Assembly: GCF_002091675.1 (NCBI RefSeq)
Contig: NZ_BDAE01000029.1
Coordinates: 1 to 45,589, forward strand
Length of the DNA: 45,589 nt
Source of the DNA: Pseudomonas luteola NBRC 103146
GTDB lineage: Bacteria > Pseudomonadota > Gammaproteobacteria > Pseudomonadales > Pseudomonadaceae
Reading direction: 5' to 3'
The notes below the pieces were generated by a model, which ran no database searches, was not told where the DNA came from, and saw only the letters and a program-made list of their open reading frames with translations. The translations under genes and the position numbers were made by a program. This document shows positions 15,089 through 25,600 of this stretch, piece after piece. Positions within the stretch are counted from its first letter, which is position 1. Each line of letters starts with the position of its first letter.

Positions 15089-16396
15089 TCAATAATGGAC
15101 CGCGCCGCTGAGCACAGCGAATACCAACATGACCAGACTCACGCCCCAGGCCCAGAAAAAGGTAAAGGCAATGTGTTTGCGCAGCTCGACCTCGGCCAGG
15201 GCCAGGGCGAGATAAACGCTGGGGACTACGGGGCTAATGGCGAAACCAGTGTTCTCGCCAATGAGCATCGCACGCGCTACTGCCTCAAGCGGGACTCCAG
15301 CTGCTACCGCCACATCGCGTATCACGGGCAATAGAGCGAAATAGTACGCGTCGGGTGAGAAGATCATTCCCAGCGGTACACCAAATGCGCCAATAATCAG
15401 GTGCAGGTACTGCGCCGCCCCCGCTGGTAGGGTGTCGATCAGTGCCATGGCCATGCCGTCAGACATCTTTGCTCCCGCCAGAACGCCGAGCAGTACCCCG
15501 GCAGCCATCATGACCAATACCATCTGCAGGGCGTCAGCGGCATGCGCCTTGATACGCTCGGTTTGGCTTTCCAGAGAGGTGAAGTTGAGCGGCAGCGCCA
15601 GGCCTAGCCCCACCATGAAACAGGCATACAGCGGGAAGATGCCTGTGAACAGGCAAGCCAGGATTGCGGCGGTCAGACTTACGTTTAGCCAGTAGCGTAT
15701 TCCGCGTGGCGACAGGGCGTGCTCGCGCGCTTCCGGCTGGGCCAGAGTCAGGTCAAAGCTTGATGCCGCCCCCAGGGATACTGGCAGTTGACGTTGCGCT
15801 CGCAGACCGAGCCAGGCGGCGATAAGCAGTAAGCAGGCAAACCCAACCAGTTGCACAGGTATCAGCCCCAGCCACAATTGGGTGGCATCGAGCCCAGTAG
15901 TAGCGGCTGCGCGGGCAGTGGTTCCCCCCCAGGGCACCATGTTGCCTACCCCGGCAGTGGTGCCAACCAGCATCAAAAGCATAGTGGGACTCATGTTCAC
16001 GCGTTTATACAGGGGCAACAGTGCCGGGATGGTCAGCAGGAAGGTTGCCGCCCCAACACCATCAAGGTGAACCACTGCCGTAACCACCACGGTTACCAGG
16101 GCAATCAGCAGTGGTTTGCCACCAGTACAGCGGATCAGCAAGTTGACCAGAGGGTCAAACAGGCCGCGATCTCGCATGATGCCAAAATAGAGAATGGCAA
16201 ACAAAAACAGCGCAGCAGTGGGCGCAACCGTAATCAGACCATTTTTGATAAACGTGCCGATTTCAACGGGGGAAAAGCCAGCCAGAAGGCAGATGGCAAC
16301 AGGAATTGTAGTAAAGGCCACGACCGGGCTGATTCGGCGCAACAGTATCAGCACAATGATGCTGAGCATCATGGTGAAACCTAGTGCGGTGATCAT
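15089..16396 (-). CDS. CitMHS-family carboxylate transporter
   Basis: A 435-residue inner-membrane transporter of the citrate-Mg2+:H+ (CitMHS)/ion-transporter superfamily, with about 11-12 hydrophobic segments. Family stretches include VVHLDGVGAATFLLTIPALLPLY (about residues 112-134), NMVPWGGTTARAAA (about 155-168) and IFSPDAYYFALLPV (about 344-357). It probably imports a metal-bound or free hydroxycarboxylate with protons. The ATG has GAGG at 8 bases. It lies in the AtuA-like gene cluster, 84 bases after 16480, so the substrate is likely the compound metabolised there; citrate itself is not implied. Confidence 0.88.
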   Translation of the reverse strand: MITALGFTMMLSIIVLILLRRISPVVAFTTIPVAICLLAGFSPVEIGTFIKNGLITVAPTAALFLFAILYFGIMRDRGLFDPLVNLLIRCTGGKPLLIALVTVVVTAVVHLDGVGAATFLLTIPALLPLYKRVNMSPTMLLMLVGTTAGVGNMVPWGGTTARAAATTGLDATQLWLGLIPVQLVGFACLLLIAAWLGLRAQRQLPVSLGAASSFDLTLAQPEAREHALSPRGIRYWLNVSLTAAILACLFTGIFPLYACFMVGLGLALPLNFTSLESQTERIKAHAADALQMVLVMMAAGVLLGVLAGAKMSDGMAMALIDTLPAGAAQYLHLIIGAFGVPLGMIFSPDAYYFALLPVIRDVAVAAGVPLEAVARAMLIGENTGFAISPVVPSVYLALALAEVELRKHIAFTFFWAWGVSLVMLVFAVLSGAVHY

Positions 16397-16479
16397 GTTT
16401 TGAACCTCGGTATTTGTTTTTATTGTGGGGTCCGACCCGATGGTCCTGGCCGGCAGGTCGAAGAACAGGCGCAGGCAGA

Positions 16480-16803
16480 TCAGTCGGGAGGTGGTAGACG
16501 CATCGACAATAAAAGATAACTCAGGCTCTTGCCGTGCCGGTCAAGACCAGGGCTGCGATTGACCCCTCCCTCCAGAGCGTCCTCCAGGACAAAGTTAAGC
16601 GCTTGTAGCGAATCGACTGCATAGCGCTTGACGTGTGCTGGCCGGCGGCTGGCAAACTGCGTAGCGACGCGCTCGGCCGTCAGTTCCTGCTTGAGCCATT
16701 CGTAGTGGGCCGCGTCCAGTGGAAACACCGCAATGCTGAGGATATTGCCCTTGTCGCCTGCGCGAGCATGAGCAACGTCGGCAAGAGTGACAGTTGCATT
16801 CAT
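16480..16803 (-). CDS. AtuA C-terminal-like (ferredoxin-fold) protein
   Basis: A 107-residue protein matching the small C-terminal domain of AtuA-type proteins: the N-terminal ADVAHARAGDKGNILSIAVFP and PAHVKRYAVDSLQALNFVLEDAL are family signatures. In some genomes this domain is fused to the DUF1446/AtuA domain; here it is a separate gene. Its ATG shares the A of the upstream stop (TGATG), so the two proteins are translationally coupled and probably form a complex. AtuA is needed for growth on acyclic terpenes such as citronellol, but the reaction is unknown. Confidence 0.85.
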   Translation of the reverse strand: MNATVTLADVAHARAGDKGNILSIAVFPLDAAHYEWLKQELTAERVATQFASRRPAHVKRYAVDSLQALNFVLEDALEGGVNRSPGLDRHGKSLSYLLLSMRLPPPD

Positions 16804-18152
16804 CAGTACCACTCCAGACGTGTGTCAATTTCAGCGCGTGGAATCAGAAAGCTGCGCGTAGTAAGGGATTCACCAAGGTGTCGGCGTACGCCACCTCCTC
16901 CAGCCGGACCGTTTGTATAAAGCGCCTCCACTTCAGCAAGCAACCTCTCAAGCAGCACCCGGTCATGGTGGACCAGACCGACCCGGGTTCGCACGTCCTC
17001 GACATGAGGCGCCTGCGCAAGACATTTGCCCAGGTAGTCGCCACGGGTATCATTAAAGAGGCTGGCAACACCAGCAAGATCAATCCATGGCTCCACCTCG
17101 GGAGCAAGTCGGTCAAACCGTTGCAGAAGGATCTCACGGGCCAGATTGGCTCGGGCCACAGCGCCAGGCCCGGCGTAGGATATCTCCGCCTCGCCAAACC
17201 ACAGCCCGCGCATCCCGGCCAGGCCTTTAAGCTGCTCCGGGCGTGGGTGCCCCTGAATACCACTAATGGCCACGCGATCTGCTGCTAGAGTGCTCACCCT
17301 GACCTCGCTTAGATCCAGGATGACGTCAGGTGTAAGGTAGCGACTTGGATCATGCACTTCGTAGAGCAATTGCTCTTTGACCGTGAGCTCGTTCACGAAA
17401 CCGCCGGAGCCAGCCGACTTGGTAATCACAAGGCTGCCATCGGCACAAATCTCGGCAATGGGGCACCCCAGCTCGGCCAGATCGGGTACGTCCTTTAGGC
17501 CAGGATGAGCAAAGTAGCCGCCGGTAATCTGGGTGCAACACTCCAATAGATGCCCGGCTACGGTAGCGATTGCTATCTTCTGCCAGTCATCGGCAGCCCA
17601 GCCGAGTCCATGCCGGATCGGGCCAACCGCCAACGAGGGATCGGCGACTCGACCACAGAGCACAATAGCTGCCCCTTCAGTCAAGGCCTGGGTAATTCCG
17701 TCGGCACCGGTATAGACATTGACCGAGACAAGGTCGTCTTGCACGCCGTCCAGGTTCAGCCACTGACCAAGACGCTGACGATCCATACCAAGCAGATCAT
17801 CACCAAGGACACAGGCGATTTTCAGCCCGGGATAGTTTCCGCCAAGTCTGGCACGCAGGCGCTCGGCCGCTGCCCGCGGATTGGCCGCGCCACCATTGGT
17901 AATAATCGGTATCCTTGCTTCTATGCAGATATCGAGCACAGGCTCAAGAAAGTCGAACAGCCGTGCGGCATAGCCGGTGCCAGGATCGGCCTGCTTGCGC
18001 AGCTGGGCCTCCGCTAACGTGCGCTCGGCCAGCAATTCAAACATCAGGTAGCGTTGCCCTGAACGGCGAGCCAGGTCCTCCGCAAGCTGTCGCCCCGTGT
18101 CAGGACGGTCATTGGCGAAGCCCGCCCCACAGCCGATATGTATTTTTGTCAT
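16803..18152 (-). CDS. AtuA-family (DUF1446) protein
   Basis: A 449-residue cytoplasmic protein of the acyclic-terpene-utilisation AtuA/DUF1446 family. Conserved segments: IHIGCGAGFANDRPD at the N-terminus, ITNGGAANPRAAAE (about residues 83-96), LCGRVADPSLAVGP (about 164-177) and TQITGGYFAHPG (about 207-218). It is the first gene of the cluster and diverges from a LysR regulator. No atuB-H homologues (carboxylase subunits, acyl-CoA dehydrogenases) are nearby, so a full terpene pathway is not encoded here. The trio with CitMHS and LysR suggests a hydroxy-acid or related carboxylate instead; this is inference. Confidence 0.88.
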   Translation of the reverse strand: MTKIHIGCGAGFANDRPDTGRQLAEDLARRSGQRYLMFELLAERTLAEAQLRKQADPGTGYAARLFDFLEPVLDICIEARIPIITNGGAANPRAAAERLRARLGGNYPGLKIACVLGDDLLGMDRQRLGQWLNLDGVQDDLVSVNVYTGADGITQALTEGAAIVLCGRVADPSLAVGPIRHGLGWAADDWQKIAIATVAGHLLECCTQITGGYFAHPGLKDVPDLAELGCPIAEICADGSLVITKSAGSGGFVNELTVKEQLLYEVHDPSRYLTPDVILDLSEVRVSTLAADRVAISGIQGHPRPEQLKGLAGMRGLWFGEAEISYAGPGAVARANLAREILLQRFDRLAPEVEPWIDLAGVASLFNDTRGDYLGKCLAQAPHVEDVRTRVGLVHHDRVLLERLLAEVEALYTNGPAGGGGVRRHLGESLTTRSFLIPRAEIDTRLEWY

Positions 18153-18252
18153 TGCTTCGGACTCAACATGGGTTCTAGGTCATAGTGCAAGCAAATATAC
18201 TTTTCTGTAAATTTTAAATATTCTAATAATTAATCCACTTATTTTATTAATT
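18153..18252. promoter_or_regulatory. Divergent LysR/AtuA-operon control region
   Basis: A 100-base, very AT-rich gap between the divergent AtuA-family and LysR genes. LysR proteins usually bind such a gap and control both directions. TA-rich repeats such as TAATAATTAAT and TTATTAATTAT are present, but no single T-N11-A site stands out. Confidence 0.5.
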
Positions 18253-19146
18253 ATGGATATCAACTTCCGGCAACTACGTGCTTTTGTTCTGATTGCAGAG
18301 ACTTCCAGCTTTACTCGTACCTCTGAGCAGTTACACCTGTCTCAGCCAGCACTAAGCTACAGTATCCGCAAGCTGGAAGAAGCGGTTGGCTTGCAATTAC
18401 TGGCACGTAATACTCGGAGTGTAGAACTGACCCCGGGCGGAGAACATTTCCTGTCGCAGGCCAGGCGGATGCTGAGCGATATGGATAATGCTGTACGTGA
18501 CGCTCGTGAAACACTAAGCCTGAGTCGAGGAACGATTCGCCTGGCCGCACTTCCCACAGCGGCGGCCTCGTTTCTTCCAGAAGTCATTGCTGCGTTTATG
18601 AGCTATCATCCAGGGGTGCAGGTATCGCTGCGTGATGGACGGGCAGGAGAAGTCAGGGCCTGGGTTCAGAGCGGTGAAGTGGATGCAGGCATCACCTCAC
18701 TGCCCGAGGATCTTTCCGGCCTCAGCTTTGAAGCGCTGGTAAATGATAATCTGGTGTTGCTGGCTCCGCGGGGCAGGATCTCAGATGGGAAAAAAAAGGC
18801 GCAGGTGTGGCAGGAGCTGCCCTATATCGCACTGACACCAGATACCAGCATCCGTCCATTGGCTGACGCTGCTTTGCATTTACTAAAGGTGCCTGCCGAG
18901 CCCGCTTGGGAAGTAGCACACATGAGTACTGCCGCTGCGCTAGTGCGTGCTGGCCTTGGCTTTTCTTTGCTGCCTGCAAGCTGCACAGCGTTTCTACGGG
19001 TCGACAACGAACTATTAGTGGTTCCCTTGAAGCAGACTGGACAACGCTCCCTGGGTTTCCTGCAGAAGAAGCCTATTAGACATACGCCATCGATGCGGGC
19101 CTTTATGGTTTACCTGACCCGCCAATTGGCAGCGAACGCAACCTGA
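18253..19146 (+). CDS. LysR-family transcriptional regulator
   Basis: A 297-residue LysR regulator. The N-terminal winged helix-turn-helix spans about residues 1-60 (LRAFVLIAETSSFTRTSEQL, LSQPALSYSIRKLEE), followed by the linker helix and a periplasmic-binding-protein-like effector domain from about 90. It is transcribed away from the AtuA/CitMHS cluster and probably activates it in response to its substrate. No Shine-Dalgarno sequence is visible before the ATG, only an AT-rich leader, so translation may be weak or leaderless. Confidence 0.93.
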   Translation: MDINFRQLRAFVLIAETSSFTRTSEQLHLSQPALSYSIRKLEEAVGLQLLARNTRSVELTPGGEHFLSQARRMLSDMDNAVRDARETLSLSRGTIRLAALPTAAASFLPEVIAAFMSYHPGVQVSLRDGRAGEVRAWVQSGEVDAGITSLPEDLSGLSFEALVNDNLVLLAPRGRISDGKKKAQVWQELPYIALTPDTSIRPLADAALHLLKVPAEPAWEVAHMSTAAALVRAGLGFSLLPASCTAFLRVDNELLVVPLKQTGQRSLGFLQKKPIRHTPSMRAFMVYLTRQLAANAT

Positions 19147-19196
19147 GCGTTCATGTACCACGTTTCCTCTTACCTTCTGGTCCAGTCAAGAAGCCT

Positions 19197-19283
19197 GTCG
19201 CTGGCCTTTTCATCCTTACCATCGGCATCACTGCACCGGCTGTACTCGGGTTTGGACTGTGGGATTTGAACAAGCGCAAGTAG
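19197..19283 (+). pseudogene. 3' end of the two-helix membrane protein gene (copy C)
   Basis: 29 codons match the end of the copies at 10561-10752 and 12433-12624 (LFILTIG, LGFGLWDLNKRK, stop). The tnpB remnant seen in A and B is absent. DNA similarity to copy A continues past the stop through the spacer to the PP-loop remnant at 19423, so this copy keeps the order of copy A. Confidence 0.7.
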
Positions 19284-19422
19284 AATAAGACATACAGAAA
19301 TATACATCCTGATTTCCCGAAAATAGCCGCTTTTTTGTAGCCATATTTATTGGCCTGAGTGGGCTTGCATCAGCGGATTTGTAGGGCAAGGTGGGGTTAT
19401 CGGACACAGCCAGGAGCCCACG

Positions 19423-19555
19423 ATGACTGCCTTCCCTCTCACTCAAGACGCCTTTGCCTTCTCTCAAAATGAGGTAGCCTTCCAGCTATCTGAACTCTCA
19501 CTGGCGCAGTGATGTGCTGGCCCTTATCGCGAGGATCGAGCCAGGCTGGCATCCC
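19423..19555 (+). pseudogene. 5' remnant of the PP-loop/PAPS-reductase-type gene (copy C)
   Basis: The start MTAFPLTQDAFAFSQNEVAF closely parallels MTAFSIVQNAFTFPQSEVAI at 10892. The frame stops at TGA 19510-19512, and in another frame ALIARIEPGWHP continues the match, so there is both a frameshift or deletion and a loss of everything before the PP-loop motif. It keeps the GGAG ribosome-binding site. It is a dead remnant. Confidence 0.72.
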
Positions 19556-19595
19556 ACACGTTTAAGCTTCTTGGTATATCGAGGAGCAAATGGAT

Positions 19596-19629
19596 AATAC
19601 TGTCAGGCACCTTGTGCTCTGACAGTATT
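19596..19629 (-). terminator. 11-bp hairpin terminator after the defence helicase gene
   Basis: AATACTGTCAG pairs with CTGACAGTATT around a 12-base loop that can add GCAC/GTGC pairing. It lies 14 bases beyond the stop of the large minus-strand gene and is followed by an AT-rich stretch on that strand. Confidence 0.65.
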
Positions 19630-19642
19630 CCTATTATTCCGA

Positions 19643-22600
19643 TCAGAGTGATTTCTTTCCGGAACTACTTATTACTGCCTCTATGGCATGCGACAAGCGC
19701 AAACGATTAGCTGCGCTGAGCTTTTGCAGACCTAATTCGTATGCCATGGTGCAAAGCAATTCCTCCCCACCTATCGCCCCATCCGCCATCAGCTCTCTAG
19801 CAAGCGCCATCAGCTCATCCAGACATATTTCGTCCACTGGCCGCCCGCTAGTTTCCGGGCAGGCCCTTCGGGCTACGACAAGATCATTGGTTGGCATATT
19901 ATCAGGCCAGAAAAACTCACCTGCTGGCTCTTCGTGGCTACGGTGGTGCCGCCGTGCCACTTCCAGCACTCGATCCCGAATCCGTGCTCCGGTCCTTGTC
20001 CACCCATGAGCGCGAGCGATACGTCGCGCCAGCGTCTGATCGAGTACCGGCCCTTCTGCGGCAATTACATAGGCCACCAGCTGCTCAAGCGTTGGATCAT
20101 ACCCAGCGTTTAGGAAGGCGGCAGGATCAATTCCTGGTATCACCTCAGGATTAGACTCAGCATATATTTGCTTATCTCTACAAACTCCCTGCTCCACGCG
20201 ACCGGATTGACTATGTAGATCGACTGCTCGCGCATAGAGCGCTGGTGACACAGCATCTTCTACCGCCTTAGGCACCTCCGCTTCGGCTTCGGGCGACAGG
20301 GCCCCCTCCTCTCTTTGTATATTATCCGAGGCAGCAAGTGCATCCGCGTCTCTAGTAGCCGCAATGCGGGCAGCCTGTTCCTTAGCTTCCAGATCTCGAC
20401 GCTTGGCTCTCGATACTTCGAGCAAGGCGGTGAGTCGGCTATGGACACGGTTGGCAGTTTCTTGAGCATCGATCCACCAGTCGGTCGACCAGATCCGCAG
20501 AATCTCCCACCCTAAACCGCGAAGCACCTGCTCGCGTAGCTTGTCGCGGTCACGCGCCGTCGCACTTCGATGATAAGTAGCGCCATCGCACTCTACGCCG
20601 GCAAGATAGCGGCCAGGGGCGTCAGGGTCGACAACACCCAGATCGATCCGGAAGCTCGACACCCCGACCTGCGTATGTACCTGCCAGCCTTTCTTGTTCA
20701 GCGCGGTCGCAACAGCCTGTTCAAAGGGACTATCAAAGCCGCCGACACTTCCGCTGACCGCCTCTGCTAGGGCTCGCGGACCGCGCTCAGCAAATTCAAG
20801 AAAATGCTTTAGATCGCGTACCCCAACCGACTGGGTCCGCGTTAGGTCGATAAGCTCGGGCCGCAGGCTAGAAAAGACCAGTAGTTCCTGCCGTGCACGG
20901 GTCACGGCAACGTTCAACCTCCGCTCGCCACCCTGCCGGTTCAGCGGCCCAAAGTTCATTGACATCACCCCGGCCTGGTCTTTGGCATAGGTTGTTGAGA
21001 AGTAAATAATGTCTCGCTCATCCCCCTGCACACTTTCTAAATTCTTAACAAACAACGGCTCAAGTTGGCTTTCGGCGAAGAATACTTCCAATAGCGGATC
21101 GGTAGCACGAGCCTTATCGAGCAGATCCTCGATCAAGCGCTGTTGCTCACCATTAAAGGTCACCACGCCAATAGTTTGACCGCTTTCATGAAAACCTGGC
21201 GCTTTGAGCCTGGCGACCAGATCATCTACTACGGCCCGTGCTTCTATAGGATTAGTGCGCGAAATGCCTTTTTCATAGACACCGTCAACTTTGCAGAGCC
21301 GTACGGCCGTATCTGCGGTAACCGGCGAAGGGAAAGTGATCAGCTTCGATTCGTAGTAACGCTGGTTGGAGAATGCAATCAGACTCTCGTGCCGGCTGCG
21401 GTAGTGCCAACGTAAATTACGGGTTGGCAGATTCGCGCTGATGCATTCATCTAAGATACTCTCGAGATCAGCCTCCACATCGTCGTCTTCAACACTGGAT
21501 TCGGCACGGTCAAAGAAAGAGGTAGGCGGCAGCTGCTTCGGATCGCCCACCATTACGACCTGCCTTCCGCGTGCCATGGCACCGATGGCATCCCACACGG
21601 GAATCTGTGAGGCTTCGTCGAATACAACAATATCGAACGGTGTCGCACTTGGCGCCAAATACTGGGCAATGGACAGCGGACTCATTAACAGGCACGGCGT
21701 CAACTTAGCTAGAGCATCAGGAGCTTTAGACATAAGCTCGCGAAGCGGCATATGGCGAGATTTCTTACCCATCTCATGGCGCAGTATTCCCCAGTCGGAA
21801 TTACGAGTAACCGACTCCTGACTGGGTAGGTCACTGCATAGCCGCGCACGTAGCCAGTCACGCGTCAGAGCCGTGAAGCGATCATCAAGTGCACGGAAGT
21901 CACGGATGCGTTGCTCATGCTCGACGCTTACAAATGTTCGGATTGCCGGTTCTTGATCCACTACTGCATTGAGCCACCAGCGGGCATAGTTGACCGTTAG
22001 TGCTAACAGCGTGGTGCCTGGCGCTATCTGTTGCTCTTCTAGGGCGGTGACCAAGGGCAGGAGACCTACGGCGGCGGCCTCGTCTCGCACTTTTTGCCAA
22101 GCACACCAGGCCCTAAGCCGCGGCTCCGAACGAATCAACCCTTCGCACCGCTCAAGCAGACAATCCAGGGTCGGATCATTCAGCGCCGAAACCTCAGCTG
22201 AGAAATGGCCTACAGTCCGCATGACCCCATGCTGTTGATTAAGTGCCTCCAATGCCTCGCGCAGCGCTTCGCCGGCGAACGCCACGGATCCTTGAGGCTC
22301 AAGCAAGGCGTTGCCATCACCCAGCAACACACCTAGCGCTGCTTTGCAGGCAACCAGCTCCTCCGGTTGCGTCGCCAGTCGAGCTATCGTGCCTGCCAGA
22401 GCTGCCTGAAACGCTATAGCCTGCCGGACGGTTTCCTGGCGGGTGCGAAGCCCCTGCCACAGACCCGGTACCATATCGCGAAGATCATCAAGCTCGCTCA
22501 AGCTACGCTCGACGCTTGCACGCTGCTTGAGCAACAAACAATCCTGCTGCATGGCCTGACCACAGTGGCCAGCGGCAACGAGCTCATGATCCTCTGACAG

Positions 22601-25600
22601 TGTTCCTTGGGCATTGATGGCTGCACGAGCGCGCTGAAAGGACAACGCGGCTTTTACCGGGTCGACTACAGTGGCCAAACCACTCCATAACCCGTCGGTA
22701 GCGATTCTTAGATCCTGGAAGCTTTCAAGCTCGCGGGTCATTTGCGCGATCTCGCGTAGCCGAACCAGGTCTGTCCTTAGCGCTTCTCCTAACGTTCCCT
22801 GCTCGATAGGTTCAAAGCCAGAGTCCGTCCAAACAGCGTCTGCCTTCTGCAGTTCAATAGTTTGCTGCAAGCGAATGGCGGCAAACAAATGAGCCGGATT
22901 GGAACGCCAGCCTTGCCAACCTTGACCGACTTGCTCGCATAAGATGAGGTCGTCGATTTGCTTGCGTACGGCACGAATATCGATCCAGGTCTGCAGATCC
23001 TTAGCCACTTCTACAGCTGCGTGACTATCGGCTGCCTTACCCAGTGTTTCCCGAATTTTACGCATACCGAAAAAGGACTTCGGCCAGAATGATTGCTCAG
23101 CTCTACGCCAGTGCTCCAGCAATTGATAAACATCCAGCGTTTCCACTGCCTCGGTATAGCTAACAGTTAGTTGTCGCTGTAGCTCAGCCAAGCGTTCCAA
23201 CAAAACGATGGCTTGGCTGAGTCCTTCTAGCACCTCGGCTGACCAAGTCGGACCAAATTCTGCCGTAAGCGCGCGACGACGAAGAAGTAGCGCCAGAGCC
23301 TCTTCCGTCTTGCCAAGCAATAATGGAGGCCATGGCGCGCTCAGTCGAGCTGTCAGTGCCTGATGCTGACTCAGCAATTCGCAACCTTCACCGAGCCGCA
23401 TGGTAAGAGTGCGAATATCTGGCCGTAGTACAAAGCGCCAATCATGCCCAGCAGCCTGAAGCAGCACAGAGGACAGGATTGCCAGGTTCTCGAGACCGCG
23501 CAGAGTGAGTGTCATCCGCGGAAGTCGAGTAATCTCAAGGAAACGATCGACTGCACGCTGCAAAGTTTGTGCGAGTGGAATCATACCGCGCGAAATTTGC
23601 ATAAACTCTGCCTGCCACTTTGGTGACCAGTCCACCTGATTTACACCAAGTAACGCATGCTCCCTCAGCGCGGTATAGCCTACGGCGTCAGCATTTACCT
23701 CTAACCGGTTAGCCAGATCCTCAAGCGCCAACATTTCAACCCGGCTGTGATAATGAGGCGAAGCCCAAGCTAAAGCGATCGGACTGAGATCTCGATTTGA
23801 GGTCACGATACCGATTGCTGTGAAGATAGATAAGCCATTGGGGTATTGCTTGTGCAAGCAATCAACATAGAGGTTAAGGCTGTCACGCAGCGCTTTGAGG
23901 CGCTCCGCCTCCGCTCGCCATAGAGCGGGATCGGTCTGCCCCTTTGCCTCCCAAGCGGTTTGCAGCTGCGCCAGTACATCGGTCTTACTTGCCTTGCTGG
24001 AATGGACCTCCAAGCAAAACTCGCCCAACCCGATTTCCCTAAGCCTACGATAAACGACATCCAGAGCTGCAATCTTTTCGGAAACGAACAACACTCGCTT
24101 GCCCTGGGCAATAGATTGCGCAATCAGGTTTGCAATCGTTTGACTCTTGCCGGTACCAGGCGGGCCGATTAGAACAAAGTTTTTGCCTTTGGAAGCTGCC
24201 ATAACAGCTGCCAGCTGCGAGGAGTCCGAAGGAAGCGGGCAGAAGACCTCGTCCGGACCATAGTCGGCATCAAGCCGCTTAGCATCTGGGAAGGCCACGT
24301 CCGAAGCGAAAGCATCCCGTGGCGTATCCAACAGATGTTGAACAACCGCGCTGTCACGTAAATGGTCAGCGTGCTGGGAAAGGTCCTTCCACATGAGAAA
24401 TTTGGCAAAGGAAAACGTCGAAAGATAAATCTCCTCGCTTACCTCCCAGCCCGCCACATCCTTAATTAGATTGGCCACCGTCTTCCAAATAAGCGTGATG
24501 TTAAGACCGGACTCATCCCGAGGAAGCTCATGTTCCAAGCTACCCAGCCCTAGCTCAAAGTCCTCTCGCAACATTTCGATGAGTGTCGGGTTGAAGCGAG
24601 GCTCATCGTCATGCAAATGAAGGGTGAATCCAGATCGAGCGCTACGCCGCTCAAGGCGTACTGGGACAAGTACAAGCGGAGCCCGATACTTCTTACCTGC
24701 ACGCTCTTCAGGCGTCCAGCTCAGAAAGCCGATTGCCAAAAATAGGGTATTAGCGCCTCCCTCCTGCATCGCTGACCGTGCGCCACGATAGAGCTCGGTC
24801 AGGCGCGCATCCATTTCCGGTCCTGAAAGCCCAATGAATACTTCTTTGCGCTTTAATCCGTCGAGGGCATGTGCCCGTCGCACGTCTTGACGCTCACGCT
24901 GCTCGTACAAAGCGCGCTCGCGGGGATCAGCACCGTCCATAAAATCAGGCCGTGGCAGCATTTTGAGCGCCTGCCCGGCCGACAATACGTCCTCCAGTGC
25001 AGCCGGATCGGGTGCTTCTAGCTTGAGCGCACGTTTACCAGCCTTGAAGTTTAGCAAGTTGTTACGTAGCGACAGATCCAACAGCTTGCGCTGCCACCGC
25101 CCTAATCGGTCCTTAGGGTCGAGTTTGGACAAATCCTCGATCTCGACCTTTTCTAGTTCCTCGGGTAACGAAGGAGCATCTTCGACCAGCAGTTCAGCTC
25201 CATGTCTAGCATCGGCTACATCTACGTTAATGTTTTGAGCCTCAGCACTGGCCATGGGCTTGATGCGCTGTAGGCGCGCTCGGCGGATATCAAGTACCAT
25301 TTCGAACGTGTGCTCCTCCTCATCAGCTACTTGCGCGGCTCCCCGTTCGACGGCGTAGCTAAAAGGTGGGATGGAGGACTGGGTAATTAGGGTTGTCTCG
25401 AAAAGCACCAACTCGCTGAGCTTCAAGCGCTTACGAAGCGCCGTGACATCATCAATGAGCGTCGTAGAGAACTCTTCCGCCTTTAGCCACACGCCTGCAA
25501 AGGCGTGGCCTTGGGTAAAGACCAATACAGGGTTCAGGCCCGCCTGCTCGAGCGCGGCGCAGAAAAACAAAGCAAGGTCGAAACAGGTAGCGAGTCCAGT

